Assembly: GCA_030040475.1 (NCBI GenBank) | Contig: JASHTQ010000317.1 | Span: forward strand, 1 to 23,832 | Length of the DNA: 23,832 nt | Source: Streptosporangiaceae bacterium | GTDB lineage: Bacteria; Actinomycetota; Actinomycetes; Streptosporangiales; Streptosporangiaceae | Direction of reading: 5' to 3' | Part shown: positions 1-7,321 of the stretch, piece after piece | Layout: every line of letters starts with the position of its first letter | Numbering within the stretch: the first letter of the stretch is position 1 | Translations under genes and position numbers: made by a program | Notes under the pieces: model-generated | Seen by the model: only the letters and a program-made list of their open reading frames with translations | What the model was told of the DNA's origin: nothing | The model's database searches: none

Positions 1-355
1 GCGGCCGACTGGGGCGCCGCGAGGGCGGCCGGCTGGGGTGCGGCGCGCGGCGGTGCGGCCGGCGGGATTGCCGGCTCTTGCGGCGCTGGCACGGCACCGC
101 ACAGTTCGTCGAGGCGCACCTGCTCGCCGGGCTCGCCCATCGCGAGCTCGGCGACCACAGCGCGGCGAACCAGGCGGCCGGACGCGCGCTTGCCCTGGCC
201 GAGTCCGACCGGCTGATCCTGCCGTTCGCGATGACCGGTTCACCGTCAGCACGCACCTGCGCAGCATCTACGCCAAGCTCCAGGTCCGTGACCGGTCCTC
301 GGCCGTACAGCGCGCCAGGGACCTGCGGCTGCTGGCGGGCCGCCGCGCCCGCTAG
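1..355 (+). pseudogene. LuxR/LAL-family regulator, internally deleted 3' remnant
   Basis: Two pieces of one regulator family lie in different frames. Frame 3 (up to about 235) reads like the TPR-rich region before the DNA-binding domain of large LuxR regulators (AHLLAGLAHRELGDHSAA, then ALAESDRLILPFAM). Frame 2 (about 235-355) gives the last helices of a LuxR helix-turn-helix (TVSTHLRSIYAKLQVRD, SSAVQRARDLRLL) and a stop. The roughly 70-80 residues normally between them, including the first half of the HTH, are missing, so the fusion point is both a deletion and a frame change. The protein cannot bind DNA normally. The 5' part lies outside the window. The family is clear; the parent gene is not. 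Confidence 0.7.
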
Positions 356-361
356 CCAGGC

Positions 362-617
362 GCCGCGGCATCACGGCACGCACACCGTGCTCACCGGCCT
401 GCCGAACCGGTCGGCGCGGTACGGCGTGCTGGCCGTGATCGAGGCGCTCGGCCTGGAGCTGCCCGAGATTCGGACGTTCATCCCGGCCGCAAATCACCGG
501 AACCAGGTGACCGCCGCTCACCTTGATCGCCACTGGCTTCGGCCGCACTCGATCAGCCAGCTAGCCGCGCTGGCCCCATGAGCCGCCCGGGCGTATCCGA
601 ACCGAAGGAGGTCCTCC
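362..617. other. Unassigned segment between two relics
   Basis: One plus-strand frame stays open to a TGA at 579-581 and reads plausibly as protein in its second half (RYGVLAVIEALGLELPEI, LDRHWLRPHSISQLAALAP). It has no start of its own, because it continues from the relic upstream, and I do not recognise the family. It may be the tail of another decayed gene. The only other signal is the strong ribosome binding site AGGAGG just before the GTG at 618. Confidence 0.35.
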
Positions 618-1035
618 GTGAGCGCACAACAGCGACAGACCCTCGACGCGATCCTGCGGCAGTCAGCCTTCCCGGCCGACGGTGACGTCCACGAGCAACG
701 GCGGCAGCTGCGGGAGGTGCTGTCGGCGCAGCCGCTGCCCGCCGACATAACCGTGACCGCAGCCGCGCTTGGCGGCGTCCCGACCGCCGAGATCACGGTC
801 GACGGAATCGAACCTCGCCATGTCGTCCTGTACTTCCACGGTCATCTCCGTCGCCGCCCTGGTCAACGCCCGCGACCACGGGCTGCTCCCGCCCGCCGCC
901 GCCTTCGCCAGGTCACCGTACGCCGACCTCACCCTGGCCGGGGCGGCCATGGAGACCAAGCGCGAGGCCGACCCGCTGCTCAGCCCGCAGGCGCTCGCCG
1001 CCCGGATCCCGGACTGCACGGCGGGGCACGATGCC
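618..1035 (+). pseudogene. Alpha/beta-hydrolase (HSL-type acetyl esterase), deleted and truncated
   Basis: The GTG start has an AGGAGG site six bases upstream. The first 75 or so codons read as the N-terminus of an HSL-family hydrolase and stop at the oxyanion-hole strand (HVVLYFHG, near 843). The sequence then continues in another frame with a later part of the same fold (LVNARDHGLLPPAAAF, SPYADLTLAG, ETKREADPLLSPQALAARIP) to about 1035, where homology ends. The missing middle would carry the nucleophile motif GxSAGG, and the missing end would carry the catalytic Asp and His, so no enzyme can result. A complete relative is encoded at 5134-6036. The reading as one deleted gene rests on the order and spacing of family motifs known to me. 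Confidence 0.75.
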
Positions 1036-1414
1036 AACCATCACCGCTGTAGAAGTGGGTCCCGTAGAAGTCTTCGATGTCAAGCCCGGATTGGCAGGCT
1101 ACGCCCACTTCGATGGGATGGTTGCCGCCTTGGTTTGCCCACAGGCAGTGCCCGGATTCGTCCTGGTACCCGTAGACGGTGTAGCCGTCATAGGACGGCT
1201 GGCTGATCACGTTGAAGCAGCTGCCCAGGTACTGGAGGGTAACCGGCTCGTTGACGCCTTCCCCCTCGATGAAGAGCCCTGTCTCTGCGAGCTCGATCTC
1301 GACGCAGTCTCCGGACGCGGCGCGATGGACATGGACGAGGCGGAACGGGAGCACGGTCGCCGAAACGGCCGCGATCGCGATCGTGGTGAGGCTGAGAAGC
1401 CGGCGTTTCAGCAT
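980..1414 (-). CDS. Small secreted cysteine-containing protein, probably 3'-truncated
   Basis: The ATG at 1414 is preceded by GGGAGA. The product of 144 residues starts with a basic-hydrophobic signal peptide (MLKRRLLSLTTIAIAAVSA) and continues as a polar mature domain with four cysteines (GDC, GSC, GHC, VAC), enough for two disulfides outside the cell. I do not recognise the family. After about residue 126 (position 1035) the frame runs antisense through the hydrolase relic, and the ending (SPGSGRRAPAG) looks like accidental translation, so the native C-terminus was probably lost at the same junction that truncated the hydrolase. It may still be expressed. Confidence 0.6.
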   Translation of the reverse strand: MLKRRLLSLTTIAIAAVSATVLPFRLVHVHRAASGDCVEIELAETGLFIEGEGVNEPVTLQYLGSCFNVISQPSYDGYTVYGYQDESGHCLWANQGGNHPIEVGVACQSGLDIEDFYGTHFYSGDGWHRAPPCSPGSGRRAPAG

Positions 1415-1679
1415 TCCGTTTCTCCCGGTGGTTGCGTTCAGTATCCCGGCGCCTGCCATCCCGCGCGGCGACGCGAGTGCGCCAGCACCCGGCATTCCCA
1501 TGCACTGAGAAAAATTGCCGGGGCAATGGACCGGTGCCAAGAACTGCGCGCCGCCTGCGTTGCGCCGGGACCGTACGGGACCTAGCCTCGGGGAAAAGCG
1601 TTGAAGTCCCGTTGCACTTTCACGGCACCGGCTCAACGCCGAAGGCACGAGAAGAGAATGTTCTGTCCGGGAGGACAGG

Positions 1680-1880
1680 ATGTGGTTCGCGGTCCTGGGG
1701 CCATTGCTGGTCCATGACGGGAACGCGTTCGTCGACGTGCCGAAGGGGCGGCAGCGTGCGCTGCTCGCGGCCCTGCTGCTGCAGACGGGAAAAACCGGTT
1801 TCGGCCGACGCGCTCGCCGAGGCGGTGTGGGACCGGGCGCCCCCGCCGGGCGCCGAGGTCACGCTGCGCTCCCTCGGCGC
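1680..1880 (+). pseudogene. AfsR/SARP-type regulator N-terminus, frameshifted and truncated
   Basis: The ATG at 1680 follows a GGGAGGA ribosome binding site. The first 37 codons match the winged-helix start of SARP/AfsR regulators (VLGPLLVHDG, VPKGRQRALLAALLL). At the A-run 1790-1794 the frame breaks: one extra A turns TGK-PVSADALAEAVWD into out-of-frame sequence. The correct continuation (PVSADALAEAVWDRAPPPGA, then EVTLRS) is readable in the next frame to about 1875. Homology stops there, in the middle of the DNA-binding domain, and no BTAD, ATPase or TPR part follows. The frameshift alone could be a sequencing error; the truncation could not. Confidence 0.75.
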
Positions 1881-1983
1881 GGCTGAGGCCGACGAGGTCC
1901 GGACCTGCGTTGCCACGGCCGGCGACGACGCCGAGCGGTAGGTGCGAACGGCCAGACGCGGCTCGTTTCCTGAGACCTGCGAG

Positions 1984-1995
1984 TATTCGTGAATA
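1984..1995. promoter_or_regulatory. Short palindrome upstream of glutamate decarboxylase
   Basis: TATTC-GT-GAATA is a perfect inverted repeat in an AT-rich island about 38 bases before the GTG start at 2033. It could be an operator or overlap a -10 element. No matching regulator can be named. Confidence 0.25.
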
Positions 1996-2032
1996 ACGCC
2001 GTCGAGCCCGCGGCCTGGCTAAGGGAGACCCC

Positions 2033-3421
2033 GTGCTGCACGAGAGAAACACCGTTCGCGACCAGGTGGACGACGACATCTACGCCTCCAGCGACCTGTC
2101 CATGTCGCTGCCGAAATACCGCATCCCCGTCCGCGAGCAGGACGCCCGGCACGCCTACCGGGCGGTTGCCGACGAGCTGATGCTGGACGGGAACTCGCGG
2201 CAGAACCTGGCCACCTTCTGCCAGACCTGGTCCGAGCCCGAGGTGCACCGGCTCATGGACCAGGCGATGGACAAGAACATGATCGACAAGGACGAGTACC
2301 CGCAGACCGCCGAGCTCGAGTCCCGGTGCGTCAACATGCTCGCCGACCTGTGGAACTCGCCGGCCGCCGCGAACACGATCGGGACATCGACGACCGGCTC
2401 GAGCGAGGCCGCGATGCTCGGCGGCATGGCGCTGCTGTGGAAATGGCGGCAGCGGCGGCGGTCGGCCGGACAGGCCGCGGACCGGCCCAACCTGGTCACC
2501 GGCCCGGTCCAGATCTGCTGGCACAAGTTCACCAGGTACTGGGACGTGGAGCACCGCGAGATCCCGATGGACGGCGACCGGCTGATCATGACGCCCGAGG
2601 AGGTGCTCACCCGGGTCGACGAGAACACCATCGGCGTGGTCCCCACCCTCGGCGTGACGTTCACCTGCCAGTACGAGCCGGTCCATGCGGTCAGCCAGGC
2701 GCTTGACCACCTGCAGGCCAGCACCGGGCTCGACGTGCCCATCCACGTGGACGGAGCCAGCGGCGGCTTCCTCGCGCCGTTCGTCGACCCGGACCTGGTG
2801 TGGGACTTCCGGCTGCCGCGGGTCAAGTCCGTCAACGCCTCCGGCCACAAGTTCGGGCTCGCGCCGCTCGGCGTCGGATGGGTCATCTGGCGGGACAAGG
2901 AGGACCTGCCGGAAGACCTGATCTTCAACGTCAACTACCTGGGCGGCAGCATGCCGACGTTCGCGCTCAACTTCTCCCGGCCGGGCGGGCAGATCATCGC
3001 CCAGTACTACAACTTCCTGCGGCTGGGGCGGGACGGCTACCGCAGGATCCACGAGGCGGGATACCGGAACGCGTGGCACCTTGCGGACGGGATCGCCGGC
3101 CTGGGCCCGTTCGAGCTGATCTACGACGGCCACGGCGGGATCCCCGGCGTCGCGTGGAAGCTCGCCGAGGGGACCCCCCACGACTTCAGCCTCTTCGACC
3201 TGGCCGACCGGCTGCGGAACAGGGGCTGGCAGGTGCCCGCCTACACGCTGCCGCCGAACCGGCAGGACCTGGCCGTGCAGCGCATCCTGGTCAGGCACGA
3301 CTTCAGCAGGGACCTGGCCGACCTGCTGCTCGACGACTTCCGCCGGTCGCTGGGCTACCTGACCGAGCACAAGCCGACCAAGCCGCTGACAGACGCCGAG
3401 GCCGAAGGCTTCCACCACTGA
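2033..3421 (+). CDS. gadB: Glutamate decarboxylase
   Basis: This cytoplasmic PLP enzyme converts glutamate to GABA and CO2, consuming a proton. The 462-residue product is full length for the bacterial GadA/GadB family. Visible landmarks are the substrate-loop region ([15 protein letters not shown], about 116-130), the PLP-ring aspartate D240 in HVDGASGG, and the Schiff-base lysine K273 in ASGHKFG, matching E. coli D243 and K276. The GTG start is set by AGGGAG five bases upstream. No glutamate/GABA antiporter (gadC) lies nearby, so a full acid-resistance couple is not shown; a role in GABA metabolism is equally possible. The gene stands alone, convergent with the operon that ends at 3536. Confidence 0.96.
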   Translation: MLHERNTVRDQVDDDIYASSDLSMSLPKYRIPVREQDARHAYRAVADELMLDGNSRQNLATFCQTWSEPEVHRLMDQAMDKNMIDKDEYPQTAELESRCVNMLADLWNSPAAANTIGTSTTGSSEAAMLGGMALLWKWRQRRRSAGQAADRPNLVTGPVQICWHKFTRYWDVEHREIPMDGDRLIMTPEEVLTRVDENTIGVVPTLGVTFTCQYEPVHAVSQALDHLQASTGLDVPIHVDGASGGFLAPFVDPDLVWDFRLPRVKSVNASGHKFGLAPLGVGWVIWRDKEDLPEDLIFNVNYLGGSMPTFALNFSRPGGQIIAQYYNFLRLGRDGYRRIHEAGYRNAWHLADGIAGLGPFELIYDGHGGIPGVAWKLAEGTPHDFSLFDLADRLRNRGWQVPAYTLPPNRQDLAVQRILVRHDFSRDLADLLLDDFRRSLGYLTEHKPTKPLTDAEAEGFHH

Positions 3422-3448
3422 CCGGCCCGCGAACCGTTACCGTGTGAC

Positions 3449-3474
3449 GTTGCTACCCCCATGCGGGCAGTAAC
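3449..3474. terminator. Possible bidirectional terminator hairpin
   Basis: GTTGCTACCC (3449-3458) and GGGCAGTAAC (3465-3474) form a ten-pair arm with one mismatch and one wobble around a six-base loop, between two convergent genes. There is no U-tract, so intrinsic termination is not certain. Confidence 0.35.
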
Positions 3475-3535
3475 GACCCACGATCATCGAAGATCTTATT
3501 CAGAACGGGGGGTGGTGCGAGCGCGGGGAACGGGG

Positions 3536-4495
3536 TTACAGGCGGGAGGTGAGCTCGGCCACGATGTCGGCCGCAGGCCGTGACGCTGTCGCGAGCGCGA
3601 CGCTCTGCCCGGCCCACATCGAGAGCGCTTCGATGTCACCGGTGGTCCCGATCATCGGCGGCGCCGGCTCGTACCTGACGATTGCCTCGCCGGAGGCGAA
3701 GTGCGCGATCACGTCGCCCCATCCCGGCCGCTGCTCGTCTGGCGGGCGCCCCGCCGCCTGCCACGCCCTGGCCGTCGAATTGCGCAGGGCGCGGTGCGGG
3801 GAATCGGGCCACCCGACGTCGTACAGGTTGGGGTACCACTGCGCGTCCGTCTCGGCCGCGGCGATCAGCCGGCGCCGGTAGTCCTCGTGGATCGGCATCT
3901 CCTGCGCCAGCAGGAACCGGGTGCCCAGCCAGGCGGCCTGGGCGCCAAGCGCGAGGACGGCGGCGACGCCGCGGGCGTCGCCGATCCCGCCGGCCGCGAT
4001 CACCGGCACCGGCGCCACCGCGTCCACCACCGCGGGCACCAGCGGCAGCGTCGCGATCGTGCTGCCCACGTGCCCGCCGGCCTCCCAGCCCTGCGCCACG
4101 ACCACGTCCACGCCGGACGCGACCGCCCGCCGTGCTTCCTCGGCGGTGCCGACCGTGTGCAGGACGATGCCGCCGGCGTCGTGGACCTGCTTGACGTAGC
4201 CGCCGGGGTCGCCCATGAAGAACGACACGATCCGCAAGCCCGCGTCGAGCGCCGCCTCAAGACGGCCGTGACGGTCCTCGGTGAGGACGAGGTTGCCGCA
4301 GAACGGCCGCGCGGTCAGCGCCGCCGTTTCCCTGACCACGCCCGCGACGTCGTCTGACCACGTCAACGTCAGCATGCCGAGCGCGCCGGCCTCCGAGACC
4401 GCCGCGGCAAGCCGGGGAACCGAGACCATGGGCGCCAGGACGATCGGCTGCTGGATCCCGAGCAGCTCGCACACCGGGGTGCGCGCCGCGGTCAT
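3536..4495 (-). CDS. Nitronate monooxygenase-like FMN enzyme (2-nitropropane dioxygenase family)
   Basis: The protein has 319 residues. It opens with the TIM-barrel start typical of the family (IQQPIVLAPMVSV), has a glycine/histidine segment (AQGWEAGGHVG) and the FMN-phosphate loop (PVIAAGGIGDARG), then LGTRFLLAQE. Members oxidise alkyl nitronates or act as related FMN oxidoreductases, and FabK-type enoyl reductases share the fold, so the substrate is not settled. The start at 4495 overlaps the stop of the peroxiredoxin-like gene as ATGA, which implies translational coupling. A longer in-frame extension reaching 4837 is antisense-like filler within the upstream gene and is rejected. Confidence 0.85.
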   Translation of the reverse strand: MTAARTPVCELLGIQQPIVLAPMVSVPRLAAAVSEAGALGMLTLTWSDDVAGVVRETAALTARPFCGNLVLTEDRHGRLEAALDAGLRIVSFFMGDPGGYVKQVHDAGGIVLHTVGTAEEARRAVASGVDVVVAQGWEAGGHVGSTIATLPLVPAVVDAVAPVPVIAAGGIGDARGVAAVLALGAQAAWLGTRFLLAQEMPIHEDYRRRLIAAAETDAQWYPNLYDVGWPDSPHRALRNSTARAWQAAGRPPDEQRPGWGDVIAHFASGEAIVRYEPAPPMIGTTGDIEALSMWAGQSVALATASRPAADIVAELTSRL

Positions 4496-5106
4496 GCCTT
4501 GCTCGCCTCGACATACGAGGTCGGTATCGACCCGGGGGACCGCCGGTCCCAGCCGTGGAACTTCGAGTAGTCGCCCGCGTCCCAGGCCTCGCGGAGCCCC
4601 GGGGTGCTCAGGTCCCAGTCCGGGCGGATCTCGGCGGTGGCCACGCGCAGGTCGCGCCACAGGTCGTAGAAGGAGGGCCGGCCCCAGAACCAGTAGCCGT
4701 TGTAGACGGTGTGCACGACCAGCCCCGGCTTGAGCACGAGCGTGTGCGGGATCATGGGGTTGTGCTCGGGGTCGGTGTACTCGGCGATGTCGAGGTCCTG
4801 CTGGACGATCCGGCCGGGGTCGGACAGGAAGGTCCACTGGGCGCCCACCGACGCGCGGAACTCCTGCAGGGTGTGATGGTCGTCGGTGGCGATCGTGGCG
4901 ACCTGGGTGTAGGCCACCGCGATCTTCGGGTAGTTGGCCGCCAGCTCGAGGTGCTGCTGGTGCTCCTTGGGGCAGTAGTTGCCGCGCGCCAGGGTCAGGA
5001 CCAGCGGATCGCTGCCCTGCAGCTCGCTGAGCCTGCGCACCGTGCCGGTGTGGTCGGGCAGGGCGTAATCGGGGAAGATGCCGCCGGGGATGATGTCAGG
5101 TCGCAT
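4492..5106 (-). CDS. Peroxiredoxin-like (AhpC/TSA, redoxin-fold) protein
   Basis: The product has 204 residues and a thioredoxin fold: LPDHTGTVRRLSELQG, then a strand leading to a single cysteine C45 in ARGNYCPKEHQQH, and later FLSDPGRIVQQDLDIAEYTD. C45 sits where the peroxidatic cysteine is found. I see no second cysteine, so it would be a one-Cys type needing an external reductant, although the usual P-x-x-T/S-x-x-C context is altered. A conserved-looking YNGYWFWGRPS segment follows. The ATG at 5106 has GAGAGGCGG upstream. It lies 27 bases after the esterase and four bases into the nitronate monooxygenase-like gene. The context suggests removal of peroxides from flavin chemistry; that is inference. 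Confidence 0.85.
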   Translation of the reverse strand: MRPDIIPGGIFPDYALPDHTGTVRRLSELQGSDPLVLTLARGNYCPKEHQQHLELAANYPKIAVAYTQVATIATDDHHTLQEFRASVGAQWTFLSDPGRIVQQDLDIAEYTDPEHNPMIPHTLVLKPGLVVHTVYNGYWFWGRPSFYDLWRDLRVATAEIRPDWDLSTPGLREAWDAGDYSKFHGWDRRSPGSIPTSYVEASKA

Positions 5107-5133
5107 CGGATGACCGCCTCTCGCGCTATCTGG

Positions 5134-6036
5134 TTAGGGAACCCGGACCCGCAGGAACTTGCCGATCTCCTCGGTGGCCTGCGCTGCCTCGGGGGTGCCG
5201 AGCAGAAGCTGGTAGACGTGCGGCAGGCCCTCGCCGATCTGCAGGGTGACGTCGACCCCGGCCTGCGCCGCCGCCTTGGCCAGGCGTTCGGAATCGCTCA
5301 GCAGCACGTCCGCCGTGCCTTCCTGGATAAGCAGCGGCGGGAGCCCGGCCAGCGAGGCGAACAGGGGCGACGCCAGCGGCGTCTTGGGGTCGGCCCCGGC
5401 CAGGTAGTCGGCGGCGAACTGGCGGAGCATGGCGGGGGTGGAGATCGGATCCTGGTCGGCGCGCTCGGTCATCGAGGCCCCCGAGCTGGTCAGGTCCACC
5501 GTCGGGGACATCAGGACGGCGGCCGCGGGCAGTGCCTGCCCGGCGTCGCGCGTGGCCACCAGCAGGGCGACGGCGAGCCCGCCGCCCGCCGAGTCGCCGG
5601 CCACCGCCATCGACCCGGCGCTCAGGCCCTGGTCGGTGCGCAGCCAGCGCCACGCGGCCAGGACGTCGTCGACGGCGGCGGGGAAGGGATGCTCGGGGGC
5701 CAGCCGGTATTCGGGGAACAGCACCCGCATCCGGCCGGCCCGGCCCAGCCGCGCGGCCAGCTCGCCGTCGCTGCGCAGCGACCCGAACTCCAAGCCGCCG
5801 CCGTGCAGGAACAGGAGCACCCGGCCGGCGTCCGCTCCCGGGGTGGCGAGCCAGTGCGCCGGCGCCCCGCCGGCGTCCACCTCCGTCACCAGCACGTCGT
5901 CGGGTATCGGATACAGGCGGTCCCCGGGAACGAAGGCGGCGCGGCGCTCAGCCAGCGTCGGCGGGGCCTGGCCGGCGCCGGCCTTCTGCCGGTCCCTGAG
6001 GACGTCGATCGCGTCCCGCATCGCCTGGCTCGGCAT
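5134..6036 (-). CDS. Alpha/beta-hydrolase, hormone-sensitive-lipase type esterase
   Basis: The 300-residue esterase shows every HSL hallmark: oxyanion-hole HGGG (78-81), nucleophile S149 in GDSAGGG, a likely acid D243 (GTADVLLSD) and H273 in GLPHVYQ. A fold signature EYRLAPEHPFPAA follows the oxyanion strand. There is no signal peptide, so it is cytoplasmic and probably acts on short acyl or acetyl esters. The ATG at 6036 is chosen because GGAGGAG lies nine bases upstream; a longer frame to 6159 has no such site. It is the first gene of the three-gene minus-strand operon. The wrecked hydrolase at 618-1035 belongs to the same family. Confidence 0.92.
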   Translation of the reverse strand: MPSQAMRDAIDVLRDRQKAGAGQAPPTLAERRAAFVPGDRLYPIPDDVLVTEVDAGGAPAHWLATPGADAGRVLLFLHGGGLEFGSLRSDGELAARLGRAGRMRVLFPEYRLAPEHPFPAAVDDVLAAWRWLRTDQGLSAGSMAVAGDSAGGGLAVALLVATRDAGQALPAAAVLMSPTVDLTSSGASMTERADQDPISTPAMLRQFAADYLAGADPKTPLASPLFASLAGLPPLLIQEGTADVLLSDSERLAKAAAQAGVDVTLQIGEGLPHVYQLLLGTPEAAQATEEIGKFLRVRVP

Positions 6037-6225
6037 GTCGGCGTCTCCTCCGCTGAGGCCTCTGGTCGATCTCATCACGATCGCACGGATCCCGCCCGAT
6101 GGCCCCCGTGGAAAACCCTGGTCTGGCTTGCCGAACATCCGCGTGGCGGCAGGACGCAACCTCGTCCGCTACACCGGGCTGGACCGGCCGGCCGCTTCGC
6201 GGCGTGGGCGCGCCGACCTGGAGCG
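6037..6225. other. Leader/promoter region of the esterase operon
   Basis: The region lies between the end of the zinc-ribbon gene and the esterase start, both on the minus strand, and should hold the operon promoter; I cannot pick a convincing -35/-10 pair. On the plus strand a short frame ending at 6238 (GRNLVRYTGLDRPAASRRG) looks slightly protein-like but has no start and no recognisable family. Confidence 0.3.
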
Positions 6226-6669
6226 TTACCTGGCGTGACTGGCGGTGGTGACGGTGGCGCTGGCGTGGGCGCAGCCCTTGGTGTCGCAGAGGATTACGAC
6301 GCCCTTGGGACCCTGCCCGGCGGGCGCCACCGTGCCGTGGCGGAGGGTCCAGTTGCCGCAAGCCGGGCAGGCACCGACAACCGGGTCACCCCAGCGCTTG
6401 CGCGGATTGGCCATCAGCAGCGCAGCCACGACGATCAGGCCGGCCACGACGAAGGCGATGATGCCGACGGCAAGCAGCCAGCTGGCCACGGTGCCAAGCG
6501 GCAGGAACGGGATCGCCTTGAGGAACCCGCGCACCCGGAAGACAAGCACCCAGCCGATGCCGGCGCAGACCGCCGCCGCGGCCAGCGCGAAGATCAGGTC
6601 GCGGCCGGACTGGCGGTTCCTGCGCTCCCTGCGGGCCGCCTCGATCAGCAGGTCCTGGTCAGTGGCCAT
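6226..6669 (-). CDS. Small membrane protein with C-terminal zinc ribbon
   Basis: The product has 147 residues. A charged N-terminus (ARRERRNRQSGRD) is followed by two predicted membrane helices (about 24-45 and 58-86) and then a cytoplasmic tail with a four-cysteine zinc-ribbon pattern, CPAC (100s) and CDTKGC (about 128-133). I know of no assigned function; such proteins occur as actinobacterial hypotheticals. The ATG at 6669 has the strong site GGAGGAGGCGG upstream. It stands alone, separated by hairpins from the genes around it. Confidence 0.8.
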   Translation of the reverse strand: MATDQDLLIEAARRERRNRQSGRDLIFALAAAAVCAGIGWVLVFRVRGFLKAIPFLPLGTVASWLLAVGIIAFVVAGLIVVAALLMANPRKRWGDPVVGACPACGNWTLRHGTVAPAGQGPKGVVILCDTKGCAHASATVTTASHAR

Positions 6670-6798
6670 GCGTTTGCCGCCTCCTCCATGCCGCCGCGCG
6701 ACTCCCTCCGGAGACCGCGGTCACCACCAAGCATCCCTCAATTCTGCAACCGCCGGCCAGCGGGTGCGGATCGTTCTTTACCAGACGGGCGTCGCAGC

Positions 6799-6821
6799 GG
6801 CGGTGGGCACGCACCACCGCC
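6799..6821. terminator. Perfect hairpin downstream of the membrane-protein relic
   Basis: GGCGGTGG and CCACCGCC pair perfectly around a seven-base loop, beginning about 20 bases beyond the stop at 6842 of the minus-strand relic. An AT-rich stretch lies between the stop and the hairpin rather than after it, so classical intrinsic termination is uncertain. Confidence 0.4.
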
Positions 6822-6841
6822 CGTTCGGAATAAATAAAGAT

Positions 6842-7305
6842 CTAGGCCGGCCCGGGCGCCGCTGCCTGTCGGCGGGCGAGGCGCCGCCGCCGGTACGCCG
6901 CGCCGGGCGTCGCGTGGATCTCGGCCTCCCGCTCGGGTGCGCGGCGGAGTTCGGCCAGGTGCAGCAGGTCCACCCGGGCCAGCGCGGCCAGCGACCCGGC
7001 CAGCCAGATCGCCAGGACGAGCAGCGGATGGCCCGGGTCGCCGTGGGGCAGGTACACCACGTCGCGCCCGGCGGACACGATCGCGCCGTTGGGCAGCCAC
7101 GGCGCGGCCTGGCGGAAGCCGTCGGGCAGGAAGGCGAACGACACCGTCCCGCCGGACACCGCGTTCCCCCACGACGACGAAGGCCGATGCTGCCGGTCAC
7201 GCTCGGCCGCAGCAGGCCGAGCTCGAAGACGGACAGGCCCGCGCGGTCGCTGGCGGGCAGCGGCGCGACGTCGAGGGAGCGGGGCGGCGGCGGCGCGTCG
7301 GGCAC
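6842..7305 (-). pseudogene. YhgE/DUF3533-like (ABC-2 fold) membrane protein, degraded remnant
   Basis: The GTG at 7305 has GGAGGG upstream and opens about 40 codons (SLDVAPLPASDRAGLSVFEL, ending SVTGSIG). The frame then breaks. Restoring it needs removal of one C and one G within about 20 bases (near 7165-7185), giving FVVVG then NAVSGGTVSFAFLPDGFRQ, APWLPNGAIVSAGRDVVYLP and a last membrane helix (HPLLVLAIWLAGSLAALARV). The pattern SGG-x-FLP-x-PWLPNGA-x-RDVVY is what I associate with the C-terminus of DUF3533/YhgE-Pip-type proteins. Some 300 N-terminal residues are missing, so this is a 5'-deleted, doubly frameshifted relic directly behind the transporter gene. The family assignment is moderately sure. 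Confidence 0.55.
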
Positions 7306-7321
7306 GGGAACCCTCCGGTGG

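Noticed and set aside
1859..3418. Minus-strand open frame of 519 codons
   Set aside because: It is the mirror of glutamate decarboxylase, whose catalytic motifs and ribosome binding site are on the plus strand.
3536..4837. N-terminally extended nitronate monooxygenase
   Set aside because: The extra 114 residues are antisense-like Arg/Pro filler in another frame of the peroxiredoxin-like gene. The ATGA-coupled start at 4495 matches the family N-terminus.
4555..6837. Long plus-strand open frame of 760 codons
   Set aside because: It is antisense to three clear enzyme genes and the zinc-ribbon gene, and its sequence is Arg/Gly/Gln/Val-rich filler typical of GC-rich antisense frames.
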